In this document: positions 5,805 through 12,066 of the stretch, one piece after another | Layout of the letters: every line of letters starts with the position of its first letter | Numbering within the stretch: position 1 is the first letter of the stretch | Assembly (NCBI GenBank): GCA_021825035.1 | Contig: JAKAIQ010000037.1 | Span: 1 to 12,066, forward strand | Length of the DNA stretch: 12,066 bases | Direction: 5' to 3' | Origin: Deltaproteobacteria bacterium | GTDB lineage: Bacteria; Desulfobacterota; GWC2-55-46 | The notes under the pieces: model-generated | Told to the model about the DNA's origin: nothing | The model's database searches: none | What the model saw: the letters and a program-made list of their open reading frames with translations, nothing else | Made by a program: the position numbers and the translations under genes

Positions 5805-6980
5805 ATGCATGACGCCATAGTTGTCGGGCTTGGCCCCGCCGGTTCAGCGGCTGCCTATACGCTGGCGTCCCGCGGCCTCGATGTGATCGCATTCGATAAG
5901 GAGACATTTCCACGATACAAGTCCTGCGGCGGCTGCATCTCGACAAAGATCGAACGGATTCTCGATTTCGATATATCAAGGGTTTATGAGGATACAGTCT
6001 ACGGCGCGACCTTCACGTATAAGTCCGGAAGGACAACCGACATCATGTCTGACCGCCCGGTCGGGCACAATGTCATGCGAGACCGGTTTGACGCGTTGCT
6101 CGTCTCGAAGGCCGGGGAGGCTGGCTCCAAAATAGTCGAAGGATGCAGAATAACGGAGCTTCGCGATGAAGGTTCGCACGTCGTGGCTAAGTGCGGCACA
6201 GGGCAAACTTACCGGGCCAGGTTTCTTGTCGGCGCAGACGGGTCATCAGGGTTGGTGGGCAGAGAAGTCTTCGGGCTCAATCCGAGGGAATGCGCCGTAT
6301 CCGTAACGGCTGAGATCCCGTACAGGAAAGAAGAGCTTAATGTCTCCGGCAGGCTTTTCATAGACTTCGGGAGCATCCCCTTCGGATACGGATGGATATT
6401 CCCCAAGAAAAATTTTTTATCCGTCGGCATGGCGGGAGATGCCGCAAAGGTCGGAGGCAGGGTAAAGGATTACTTCAACGCCTTCGTGTCGTCACATGAG
6501 GTGCTAAAAGGCCTTAAAATAAAAGAGAAGATAGGCTGGACCGTGCCGATATTCTATAATGGCGCGGCTCCGTCGGTAAAGGGAAGGGTAATACTTGCCG
6601 GCGACACCGGACACCTCGTTGACCCATTTATCGGGGAAGGCATATATTACGCCATAAGGACCGGCGAGGCCGCTGCCAATACCGTTGCGGAATGCGTGGA
6701 TATGGGCAAGAGTGACCTGGGCGCATACCAGGAATGGCTCTCGAAAGAGATATATCCTGAGTTCAGGGCGGCCGAGAAACTCTCCGATCTTGTCTACAAC
6801 CATCCGAGGCTCTGGTACAGCATACTTGAAAAAGATCCGCTCGTAATGCATAAGTTCTACGACGTCATCAGGGGAGAGGACAACTGCGACTCATTCTATA
6901 ACAGTATCTATCAATCGGTGACTTCCAGGCCGTGGAAAATTCTCCGGAGATGGGTCGAGAGTAAGTTTTTAGCTTCATGA
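5805..6980 (+). CDS. Geranylgeranyl reductase family FAD-dependent oxidoreductase
   Basis: A 391-residue flavoprotein of the geranylgeranyl-reductase/NAD(P)-FAD oxidoreductase family, which saturates double bonds in isoprenoid chains (lipids, menaquinone or polyprenol side chains, chlorophyll phytyl). Visible motifs: the dinucleotide fold GLGPAGSAAA (Gly 8, 10, 13), Asp31 at the end of strand 2, the family signature PRYKSCGGC (36-44), and the second FAD motif LAGDTGHLVDPFIGEG (Asp267 in GD). No signal peptide or transmembrane helix is evident, so a cytoplasmic or peripheral membrane location is likely. AGGAG at 5791-5795 lies inside the preceding gene, 9 bases before the ATG that abuts its stop. 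The substrate cannot be read from sequence; a quinone or polyprenol is the reasonable guess in a bacterium without visible chlorophyll or archaeal lipid genes nearby. Confidence 0.88.
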   Translation: MHDAIVVGLGPAGSAAAYTLASRGLDVIAFDKETFPRYKSCGGCISTKIERILDFDISRVYEDTVYGATFTYKSGRTTDIMSDRPVGHNVMRDRFDALLVSKAGEAGSKIVEGCRITELRDEGSHVVAKCGTGQTYRARFLVGADGSSGLVGREVFGLNPRECAVSVTAEIPYRKEELNVSGRLFIDFGSIPFGYGWIFPKKNFLSVGMAGDAAKVGGRVKDYFNAFVSSHEVLKGLKIKEKIGWTVPIFYNGAAPSVKGRVILAGDTGHLVDPFIGEGIYYAIRTGEAAANTVAECVDMGKSDLGAYQEWLSKEIYPEFRAAEKLSDLVYNHPRLWYSILEKDPLVMHKFYDVIRGEDNCDSFYNSIYQSVTSRPWKILRRWVESKFLAS

Positions 6981-7121
6981 GGCGAGTTTTTTATCTTCCG
7001 GGGCGGGATCGTCATCACGAGAGGTCAGTGGTTCGGAGGTGTTTTTAGGGGGCGCACATCTTGGCGCTGCAGGACAACTTATTAAGAGGGTAGGTGAAAC
7101 AGATGGAGGGGACGAAGGGCG

Positions 7122-7526
7122 ATGTCGGTTGAATGGAGCCGGGCTTTTTCGACCGGCGTGGAATGGCAGGACAACCATCATAAAGAGCTTTTGAAAAAGA
7201 TCGACAATCTCCTTGATGCCATGAATGTCGGCATGGGCAGGGACGAGGTGATGAGATTGTTCAAATTCATGGATGATTATTTCGTCTTTCACTTTGAGGC
7301 CGAAGAAAATGCCATGGAGAGGTTGCGTTATCCGGACGTTGACGCCCATGTTAATGAGCACCGGGGATTTATCAAGGAGATAACGAGGCTTGAGGACGAA
7401 TGCCGCGAATCCGTCTCCGTTGCTACGGTTGTAAAGACTCAGAGCATGGTTGTGGATTGGCTTATAAAGCATATCGGCAAATCGGACAAGGCGCTCGGAG
7501 CCTTTATAGTCGAAAAACGAACCTGA
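7122..7526 (+). CDS. Bacteriohemerythrin, single domain
   Basis: A 134-residue hemerythrin with all seven diiron ligands in place: His20 (NHHKEL), His57 and Glu61 (HFEAEE), His76 and His80 (HVNEH), His117 and Asp122 (KHIGKSD). It binds O2 reversibly at a non-haem diiron centre; in bacteria such proteins supply, store or sense oxygen or protect oxygen-labile enzymes. It is a stand-alone domain with no chemotaxis or signalling fusion. The ATG has purine-rich sequence upstream (GGAGGGG at 7105-7111, AAGGG at 7115-7119). It follows the flavoprotein gene after 141 bases in which I see no clear promoter or strong terminator, and precedes the peptidase gene by only 13 bases, indicating co-transcription with the latter. 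Confidence 0.95.
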   Translation: MSVEWSRAFSTGVEWQDNHHKELLKKIDNLLDAMNVGMGRDEVMRLFKFMDDYFVFHFEAEENAMERLRYPDVDAHVNEHRGFIKEITRLEDECRESVSVATVVKTQSMVVDWLIKHIGKSDKALGAFIVEKRT

Positions 7527-7539
7527 GAAGGGTTCAGGC

Positions 7540-8877
7540 ATGAAAAATAGACTTCTGCACATAATTCCCGTTTTTTTTCTTGTCGTTGGAAGTCCTCTCC
7601 TATCATCCGCAAAGACGGTTACAAGAGCCTCCTACTGGATAAACAGACTCGATAATCCGGACGCCGTTGTGCTTACGTCTCTGGAGATCGGCGCTCTCAA
7701 CAGGACAATCCTTGAAAAAACGGATCAGATGGCCGACATCGCAAGCTTGCCTCCGGCCGTATCACATGAGCAATTGATCGAGTACCTTCTTTATGACCCA
7801 ATTCCAGATGTCACAAGGTTCGATTTACACGGGAAAAGGATTAAAAAAGAATTCTTCGCGAAACTATACCGGAACATGAACCTTGGGGAGGTGCGGGAAT
7901 CAAACGAAGTCAAGTTCGCCGTGGTGGTGAGACGGGCGGACATAAGGGCTTTTCCGACTGACGAGCCTGTTCTTAAATGGCCTGGCAGCCTCGAATTCGA
8001 TACCGTCCAGTACTCCAGCGTATATCCGCCTGAACGGGTAGCTCTACTCCATACGAGCAGAGACGGCCGGTGGGGGTTTTTCCAGACCGGGACTGTAAGG
8101 GGTTGGATGCGTCTCGATAACGTGGCCTTCGAGGAGCGGGAAAAGGCCGATGTGGCGGCAGGCAAGCCTCTTGTGGTAACAGGCAGTCATGTAAACGTTT
8201 ATTCCGATAGAAAGCTTGAGAAACTGCTTGCGAGACTTCCGATGGGGGATGCGCTTCAGCTCAGAAGGGAAAAGGGTGTTTCTTCCCCGTGGGTGGTCAA
8301 ATTTCCAGAAAAAGCCGGGGATAGCCTTAAATGGGTGAATGGCTACGTTGATGCTCACGCTGACGCTCGCGTTGGATTCCTCCCGTACACTAAAAGAAAC
8401 GTTCTTACCCAGGCCTTTAAGATGCTTGGAGAAAAGTACGGATGGGGCGGCAAGAACGGAAGGCGCGATTGTTCTGAATTTGTTAAAGATATTTTCGCCT
8501 CGATGGGCATAAAACTTCCGCGGAACTCTCATGAGCAATCTTCAGTGGGAGTGATCCTGGCGCAAAAGGCCGGTTCCGGTTCAGGCACGGAGATAGCGGG
8601 TGCGCTCAAGGAGGCCGAGCCTGGGATAACGCTATTGGGCCTTGACAGGCACATCATGCTCTATATAGGGTCAAAGAACGGGGAGCCATATGTGATTCAT
8701 CAGTTTGTCGGCTACAGAACGGGTAAGAGGTTCAGGATGGTAAACAGGGTCGCGGTCACGTCATTAAGCCCGGGTGGCCGTTCCAAAAGGGGGTCGTTTA
8801 AAAGCCGTATCAGAAGCGTCATTGAGGTTATCGTCCCGGCGGGCGCCAAGGCGCCGGATCAGAATCGTCCAGCGTAG
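7540..8877 (+). CDS. Secreted SH3-domain NlpC/P60 (C40) cell-wall peptidase
   Basis: A 445-residue exported protein. Residues 1-24 form a signal peptide (basic start, hydrophobic core, likely cut after SSA). An N-terminal helical domain (about 28-120) is followed by two SH3-like domains (about 126-197 and 208-275) and the NlpC/P60 catalytic domain (about 285-400). Catalytic residues read directly: Cys311 in RRDCSEF, His371 in LDRHIML and a third polar residue, probably His387 in VIHQF. This order (N-terminal NLPC_P60 domain, SH3, SH3, C40) is that of enzymes cutting between gamma-D-Glu and diaminopimelate in peptidoglycan stem peptides, working in the periplasm in remodelling or muropeptide recycling. 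GAAGGG at 7527-7532 is a good ribosome site just after the hemerythrin stop. No catalytic residue is missing, so it should be active; the exact substrate is inferred. Confidence 0.9.
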   Translation: MKNRLLHIIPVFFLVVGSPLLSSAKTVTRASYWINRLDNPDAVVLTSLEIGALNRTILEKTDQMADIASLPPAVSHEQLIEYLLYDPIPDVTRFDLHGKRIKKEFFAKLYRNMNLGEVRESNEVKFAVVVRRADIRAFPTDEPVLKWPGSLEFDTVQYSSVYPPERVALLHTSRDGRWGFFQTGTVRGWMRLDNVAFEEREKADVAAGKPLVVTGSHVNVYSDRKLEKLLARLPMGDALQLRREKGVSSPWVVKFPEKAGDSLKWVNGYVDAHADARVGFLPYTKRNVLTQAFKMLGEKYGWGGKNGRRDCSEFVKDIFASMGIKLPRNSHEQSSVGVILAQKAGSGSGTEIAGALKEAEPGITLLGLDRHIMLYIGSKNGEPYVIHQFVGYRTGKRFRMVNRVAVTSLSPGGRSKRGSFKSRIRSVIEVIVPAGAKAPDQNRPA

Positions 8878-9144
8878 CCGTCTCACGCCGATTTTCGAGC
8901 CAGTCCCGGATAGAATTCGCTCCCGAACCGGGTGTGGAAAGTCCTTGTTTTTATGTAATAATCTTTCTTAATGATTCTTTTGTATAGTGCGGATACAAAG
9001 CCGTTTTTATCCTGCCGCCTTGCGATACCGTCAATATTTTCCTCGGTTCGGGCTGTTCGTCGCAATGCCGGTCCGGATGACCCTGCAAGATTTTGGGAGA
9101 CCCGGTGCGGCGCATAAAAACGGAATCCGTGTAATCCTTTTCTT
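8878..9144. other. Intergenic stretch before the lepA promoter
   Basis: No convincing gene on either strand; the short open frames on both strands look random. No good intrinsic terminator follows the peptidase gene: a CCCG/CGGG mini-stem near 8922-8932 lacks a T-tract. The main structure is a perfect 10-base inverted repeat, 9001-9010 with 9114-9123, continued inward by a 5-base pairing (9014-9018 with 9107-9111). Confidence 0.5.
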
Positions 9145-9174
9145 TTGACAAATCTGCGTCAATTACCTTAGAAT
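9145..9174 (+). promoter_or_regulatory. Sigma70-type promoter for lepA (and probably lepB)
   Basis: A perfect TTGACA at 9145-9150 is followed after 18 bases by TAGAAT at 9169-9174 (5/6). A second -10-like TATAAT overlaps at 9174-9179 but would need a 23-base spacer. Predicted initiation is near 9181, leaving a leader of about 85 bases before the lepA GTG. Confidence 0.7.
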
Positions 9175-9207
9175 ATAATATTGCGGTCAATATAAATCAC
9201 GGGAAGT

Positions 9208-9225
9208 GCGGCGTTCCGCTTTTTT
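9208..9225 (+). terminator. Short terminator-like hairpin in the lepA leader (possible attenuator)
   Basis: GCGG (9208-9211), loop CGTT, CCGC (9216-9219) followed at once by six T (9220-9225), inside the predicted lepA leader. The stem has only four GC pairs, so termination would be partial at best. An alternative pairing GGAA (9202-9205) with TTCC (9214-9217) competes with it. Confidence 0.35.
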
Positions 9226-9265
9226 GTTTAATAATTCTGCGTCTTTAGAGCGCAAGAAGGTTAAA

Positions 9266-11065
9266 GTGATAAACAGGCAAAGGATAAGGAATTTTTCGAT
9301 CATCGCTCATATAGACCACGGAAAATCGACGCTTTCGGACAGACTCCTCGAATATACCGGAGCGATAAGCAAAAGAGAGATGGTAAACCAGTTTCTCGAC
9401 AAGATGGAACTTGAGCGCGAAAGAGGCATTACCATCAAGGCTCAGACAGCGAGGCTTACGTATAAGGCGGATGACGGGGAAGTCTATATCCTTAATCTCA
9501 TAGATACGCCGGGACACGTGGACTTCAGCTATGAGGTCAGCAGATCGCTTTCAGCGTGCGAAGGGGCTGTGTTGATAGTGGACGCCTCTCAGGGCGTGGA
9601 GGCTCAGACCCTTGCCCATTTTTATACGGCGGTCGATGTCGGGCTCGAGATCGTTCCGGTCCTGAACAAGATAGACCTGCCGCAGGCAGAACCGGACAGA
9701 ATAAAGGCCGAGATAGAAGAAGTTCTTGGTCTTGACGCAACGGATGCGGTGCTTGCGAGCGCAAAGGAAGGGATAGGGATAAAGGAGACTCTTGAAGCCA
9801 TTATAAAGCGCATACCTCCGCCACAGGGTGAAATCGGCAAACCTCTTAAGGCCCTTGTTTTCGATAGCTGGTATGACACGTACCAGGGGGTCGTAGTGCA
9901 GATAAGGGTCATGGACGGCCTGATCAGAAAGGGTATGAAGATAAAGTTCTTCGCCACCGGAAAGGTCTTTGAAGTGGACAAGGTGGGTGTTTTTTCGCCG
10001 CATCCGGCGGAGGTCGAAGAACTCGGCGTGGGCGAGGTCGGTTTTGTGATAGCCGGCATAAAAGAAGTAAGGGACACGAAGGTCGGAGATACGGTGACCG
10101 ATGCCGCTAATCCGGCTGGTAGTCCGCTTCCCGGCTATAAGGCCGCGAAGTCGATGGTCTTCAGCGGGCTTTATCCGGTAGATTCATCCCAGTACGAGAA
10201 TCTTAAGGAGGCGGTGATAAAGCTCCGCCTCAACGATTCGTCCTTTACTTTCGAGCCGGAGACTTCCCTGGCCCTCGGATTTGGATTCCGGTGTGGCTTT
10301 CTCGGTCTTTTTCACATGGAGATAATCCAGGAAAGGCTGGAGCGTGAATACGGCCTTGCTCTTATAACCACGGCGCCGACAGTCGCGTACAGAGTCACAA
10401 AAACCGATGGCGCGGTGCTCCTCATAGACAACCCGACGAACCTGCCTTCGCCGCAGTATATAGAAATGATAGAAGAGCCTTTCATTCAGGCTACGATCCA
10501 TATGCCGTCGGAGTTTCTCGGCAGCATACTCGGGCTTTGCGAGGCCAAGAGGGGGGTTCAGAGGGACATAAAATACTTAAGCCAGTCGAGGGTGATGCTT
10601 GTATACGAGATCCCCTTGAATGAAGTCGTGCTCGATTTTTATGACAAGTTGAAGACCCTTACCAAAGGGTACGCCTCCATGGATTATGAATATCTGGACT
10701 TCAGGAAGTCGGATTTAGTAAAGCTCGATATTCTGATAAATGGAGAAGGGGTTGACGCTCTGGCCCTTATTGTGCCGAGGGAGAGGGCGTACATGAGGGG
10801 CAAGGAACTTGCGGAGAAGATGAGGGACATAATCCCGAGGCAGATGTTCGAGGTTGTGATCCAGGCGGCGATAGGAAGCAGGGTCATAGCCAGGGAGACT
10901 ATAAAGGCCCTCCGTAAAAATGTAACGGCGAAGTGTTACGGCGGAGACATAACCAGGAAAAGGAAGCTCCTCGAGAAGCAGAAAGAGGGAAAGAAAAGAA
11001 TGAAACAGGTCGGAAGAGTCGAGCTGCCGCAAGAGGCGTTTCTCGCCGTGCTCAAGGTGAGTTAA
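9266..11065 (+). CDS. lepA: Elongation factor 4 (LepA), ribosome-associated GTPase
   Basis: A translational GTPase that acts on the ribosome; roles in back-translocation and in initiation or 30S maturation have been proposed. From GTG 9266 the product is 599 residues, the usual LepA length. GTPase motifs in order: AHIDHGKST (G1, residues 14-22), RERGITIKAQT (G2), DTPGHVDF (G3), NKID (G4), SAKEGIG (G5). The EF-G-like domains follow, then the LepA-specific C-terminus with KCYGGDITRKRKLLEKQK. The frame extends upstream to a GTG at 9206, but those 20 residues overlap a hairpin and are unlike the family; GAAGG at 9256-9260 sits 5 bases before 9266, and INRQRIRNFSIIAHIDHGK is the normal N-terminus. 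lepB follows after 21 bases, the classic lepA-lepB order. Confidence 0.97.
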   Translation: MINRQRIRNFSIIAHIDHGKSTLSDRLLEYTGAISKREMVNQFLDKMELERERGITIKAQTARLTYKADDGEVYILNLIDTPGHVDFSYEVSRSLSACEGAVLIVDASQGVEAQTLAHFYTAVDVGLEIVPVLNKIDLPQAEPDRIKAEIEEVLGLDATDAVLASAKEGIGIKETLEAIIKRIPPPQGEIGKPLKALVFDSWYDTYQGVVVQIRVMDGLIRKGMKIKFFATGKVFEVDKVGVFSPHPAEVEELGVGEVGFVIAGIKEVRDTKVGDTVTDAANPAGSPLPGYKAAKSMVFSGLYPVDSSQYENLKEAVIKLRLNDSSFTFEPETSLALGFGFRCGFLGLFHMEIIQERLEREYGLALITTAPTVAYRVTKTDGAVLLIDNPTNLPSPQYIEMIEEPFIQATIHMPSEFLGSILGLCEAKRGVQRDIKYLSQSRVMLVYEIPLNEVVLDFYDKLKTLTKGYASMDYEYLDFRKSDLVKLDILINGEGVDALALIVPRERAYMRGKELAEKMRDIIPRQMFEVVIQAAIGSRVIARETIKALRKNVTAKCYGGDITRKRKLLEKQKEGKKRMKQVGRVELPQEAFLAVLKVS

Positions 11066-11086
11066 GCTCTTCATAATAAAACAATC

Positions 11087-11779
11087 ATGGAGAAAGAAGC
11101 GTTGGAAACGGCAAAAAAGTCGGCGGAACATGTTGCCAGAAAATCACAGGTAAGGGAAATAGCAGAGGCCATTGTAATAGCCCTCGTGCTCGCCTTGATA
11201 ATAAGGACTTTCGTGGTGCAGGCCTTCAAAATCCCCTCAGGTTCCATGGAGGACACGTTGCTTATCGGCGACCATATCATCGTAAGCAAGTTCGCGTATG
11301 GATTGCAGGTGCCGAAAGTTGACGATATAAACCTCTTTGGGGTAAATATTCCATTCCTTGAGACGAGGCTTATCAGGACATGGGGAAGCATTCACAGGGG
11401 GGATGTGATAGTATTCCGCTTTCCCGGAGACAGGTCCAAGGATTACATAAAGCGCGTGATTGGATTGCCCGGCGACAAAGTGGAATTGAGGGACAGGGTA
11501 ATATATGTCAACGGTGAGAAATGGAATGATCCTCACGGGATATACAAAGGAAGACTCTTTGGGGAGGACCCGGAGAAGACCGTGAATTTCGGGCCCTATA
11601 CCGTGCCGGATGGTTTTGTTTTCTGTATGGGAGACAATAGGGACCGGAGCTACGATTCGAGGTACTGGGGGCCGGTGCCGATTTATGATATAAAAGGTAA
11701 AGCCGAGATAATATATTGGTCATGGGACAAGGATAACCACTGGGTAAGGTTCGGAAGGATCGGCAAGATCATACATTAG
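11087..11779 (+). CDS. lepB: Signal peptidase I
   Basis: A membrane-bound serine/lysine-dyad peptidase that removes signal peptides from exported proteins, such as the C40 peptidase encoded upstream. The product has 230 residues. One hydrophobic segment (about 27-46) anchors it, leaving the catalytic domain in the periplasm. Box B is SGSMEDTL with nucleophile Ser53; box D is YIKRVIGLPGD with general-base Lys122; box E is GDNRDRSYDSRYWGPV near the C-terminus. The single N-terminal anchor differs from E. coli LepB, which has two. No good Shine-Dalgarno sequence precedes the ATG, which sits in an A/T-rich spacer 21 bases after lepA, so translation may depend on coupling to lepA. Confidence 0.96.
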   Translation: MEKEALETAKKSAEHVARKSQVREIAEAIVIALVLALIIRTFVVQAFKIPSGSMEDTLLIGDHIIVSKFAYGLQVPKVDDINLFGVNIPFLETRLIRTWGSIHRGDVIVFRFPGDRSKDYIKRVIGLPGDKVELRDRVIYVNGEKWNDPHGIYKGRLFGEDPEKTVNFGPYTVPDGFVFCMGDNRDRSYDSRYWGPVPIYDIKGKAEIIYWSWDKDNHWVRFGRIGKIIH

Positions 11780-11817
11780 GCTTGTCCCGCCACTCTGCAC
11801 AGGCGCAGCAGGGCTCT

Positions 11818-11851
11818 AAAACCTTCAAAATTTTTCGTTGAAGGTTTTTTT
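11818..11851 (+). terminator. Intrinsic terminator after lepB
   Basis: A perfect 11-base-pair stem (11818-11828 with 11838-11848) around a 9-base loop, followed by a T-run through 11851. The run of A at the start of the left arm gives only a weak mirror signal on the - strand. It lies 39 bases after the lepB stop and closes the lepA-lepB unit. Confidence 0.85.
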
Positions 11852-11866
11852 GATTGATGTTATAAG
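11838..11866 (+). promoter_or_regulatory. Candidate promoter for the recombinase gene, overlapping the lepB terminator
   Basis: TTGAAG (11838-11843) and TATAAG (11861-11866) are separated by 17 bases, matching the sigma70 consensus at 4/6 and 5/6. The -35 lies in the right arm of the terminator. Initiation would be near 11873, about 118 bases before the recombinase ATG. Confidence 0.45.
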
Positions 11867-11978
11867 GCTCGTAATTCAGGTTCCGGAGAAGCGACGGCCA
11901 CTGGACGTCAGGAGGGCAAGCTATAGGGGCGTCAAGAGCCTCTATTATGAAGCCAGCTTTAAGGCGGCTCAGGATTAA
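11850..11978 (+). other. Short open frame of coding-like composition before the recombinase gene
   Basis: From TTG 11850 a 42-codon frame runs to TAA 11976-11978, ending 12 bases before the recombinase start. It has AAGG at 11841-11844 and uses the AGG/ATA codons favoured by neighbouring genes. Its start lies in the terminator tail and upstream of the likely transcription start, so it may be a leader segment or gene remnant rather than a gene. No similarity is recognised. Confidence 0.2.
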
Positions 11979-11990
11979 CGTCAAAAATAC

Positions 11991-12066
11991 ATGCTCGGCC
12001 TTGTAGATAAATTCATAAGGTACATGACGGTTGAGAAGAACGCCTCCATAAATACGAGGCTCGGTT
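11991..12066 (+). CDS. XerC/XerD-type tyrosine recombinase, N-terminal fragment (3' partial)
   Basis: Only the first 25 codons are in the window. The visible sequence, with DKFIRYM, then VEKNAS and NTRLG, is the start of the SAM-like N-terminal DNA-binding domain of Xer recombinases (typical pattern: a helix with FL.YL, then E+.hS..T). XerC and XerD act together at dif to resolve chromosome dimers; which one this is, or whether it is another integrase, cannot be told from this fragment. The frame has a stop at 11976-11978 upstream, so ATG 11991 is the earliest ATG start, with no clear Shine-Dalgarno sequence before it. The catalytic Arg, His and Tyr lie beyond the edge. Confidence 0.75.
   Translation, partial: MLGLVDKFIRYMTVEKNASINTRLG

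Noticed and set aside
6970..6990. Possible terminator at the end of the flavoprotein gene
   Set aside because: The stem is only four pairs with a G-T, and three bases separate it from the T-run; too weak to call.
6975..7562. 195-codon - strand open frame
   Set aside because: It is antisense to the hemerythrin gene, whose seven ligands prove the + strand reading.
9030..9110. tRNA or SRP RNA in the gap before lepA
   Set aside because: GTTCG-like and GGTCCGG-like strings occur, but no cloverleaf and no SRP core motif can be assembled.
9206..9265. Upstream extension of lepA to a GTG at 9206
   Set aside because: The extra 20 residues are unlike LepA, overlap the leader hairpin, and a better ribosome site serves GTG 9266, which gives the normal N-terminus and length.
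11769..11984. 71-codon - strand open frame after lepB
   Set aside because: It runs through the intrinsic terminator, overlaps the end of lepB and has no recognisable features.
1..12066. CRISPR arrays, insertion sequences, prophage, toxin-antitoxin or defence modules
   Set aside because: No regularly spaced repeats, transposase, phage or defence genes are seen; the partial Xer-type recombinase fits an ordinary chromosomal XerC/XerD.

Overview
The window reads as an ordinary bacterial chromosome segment, almost all on the + strand, with moderate GC and heavy use of AGG (Arg) and ATA (Ile) codons. The gene set suggests a Gram-negative, probably anaerobic or microaerophilic lineage of the Desulfobacterota/Nitrospirota type: a LapA/LapB-like envelope protein, cofactor-independent phosphoglycerate mutase, a DUF3553 protein, a DUF185 methyltransferase, a rubrerythrin-like diiron protein and a single-domain hemerythrin. 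The lineage is an inference from gene content; no rRNA or other phylogenetic marker is present.

Layout. (1) 1-2877: the 3' part of a gene joining a LapA-like membrane segment to a LapB-like TPR/zinc-ribbon domain, then gpmI. (2) 2936-3169: a small DUF3553 gene on the - strand, convergent with gpmI. (3) 3170-4742: a long non-coding stretch with a good sigma70-type promoter, a leader with an 8-codon mini-ORF and two mutually exclusive hairpins, then a MidA/NDUFAF7-type methyltransferase whose frame contains a run of nine G. (4) 4743-5120: a strong stem-loop, a 64-residue zinc-ribbon protein and an intrinsic terminator. (5) 5121-6980: a palindromic operator-like site, then a ferritin-like diiron protein directly abutting (TAG-ATG) a geranylgeranyl-reductase-family flavoprotein. 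(6) 7122-8877: a hemerythrin closely followed by a secreted NlpC/P60 (C40) cell-wall peptidase with SH3 domains. (7) 8878-11779: a 388-base gap to the chosen lepA start, holding a clear promoter and a possible attenuator hairpin, then lepA (EF4) and lepB (signal peptidase I). (8) 11780-12066: an intrinsic terminator overlapped by a promoter, then the first 25 codons of a XerC/XerD-type tyrosine recombinase running off the right edge.

How the genes fit together. Several serve the cell envelope: LapA/LapB-like assembly, the C40 peptidase, LepB and possibly the isoprenoid-reducing flavoprotein. The diiron protein, flavoprotein and hemerythrin form a plausible iron/oxygen/redox block. I found no CRISPR, IS element, phage, toxin-antitoxin or defence system, and no convincing new multi-gene system. 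The most useful second-look items are the methyltransferase leader with its G9 tract, the stem-loop before the zinc-ribbon gene, the palindrome before the diiron gene, the LapA-LapB fusion, and the diiron/flavoprotein pair.
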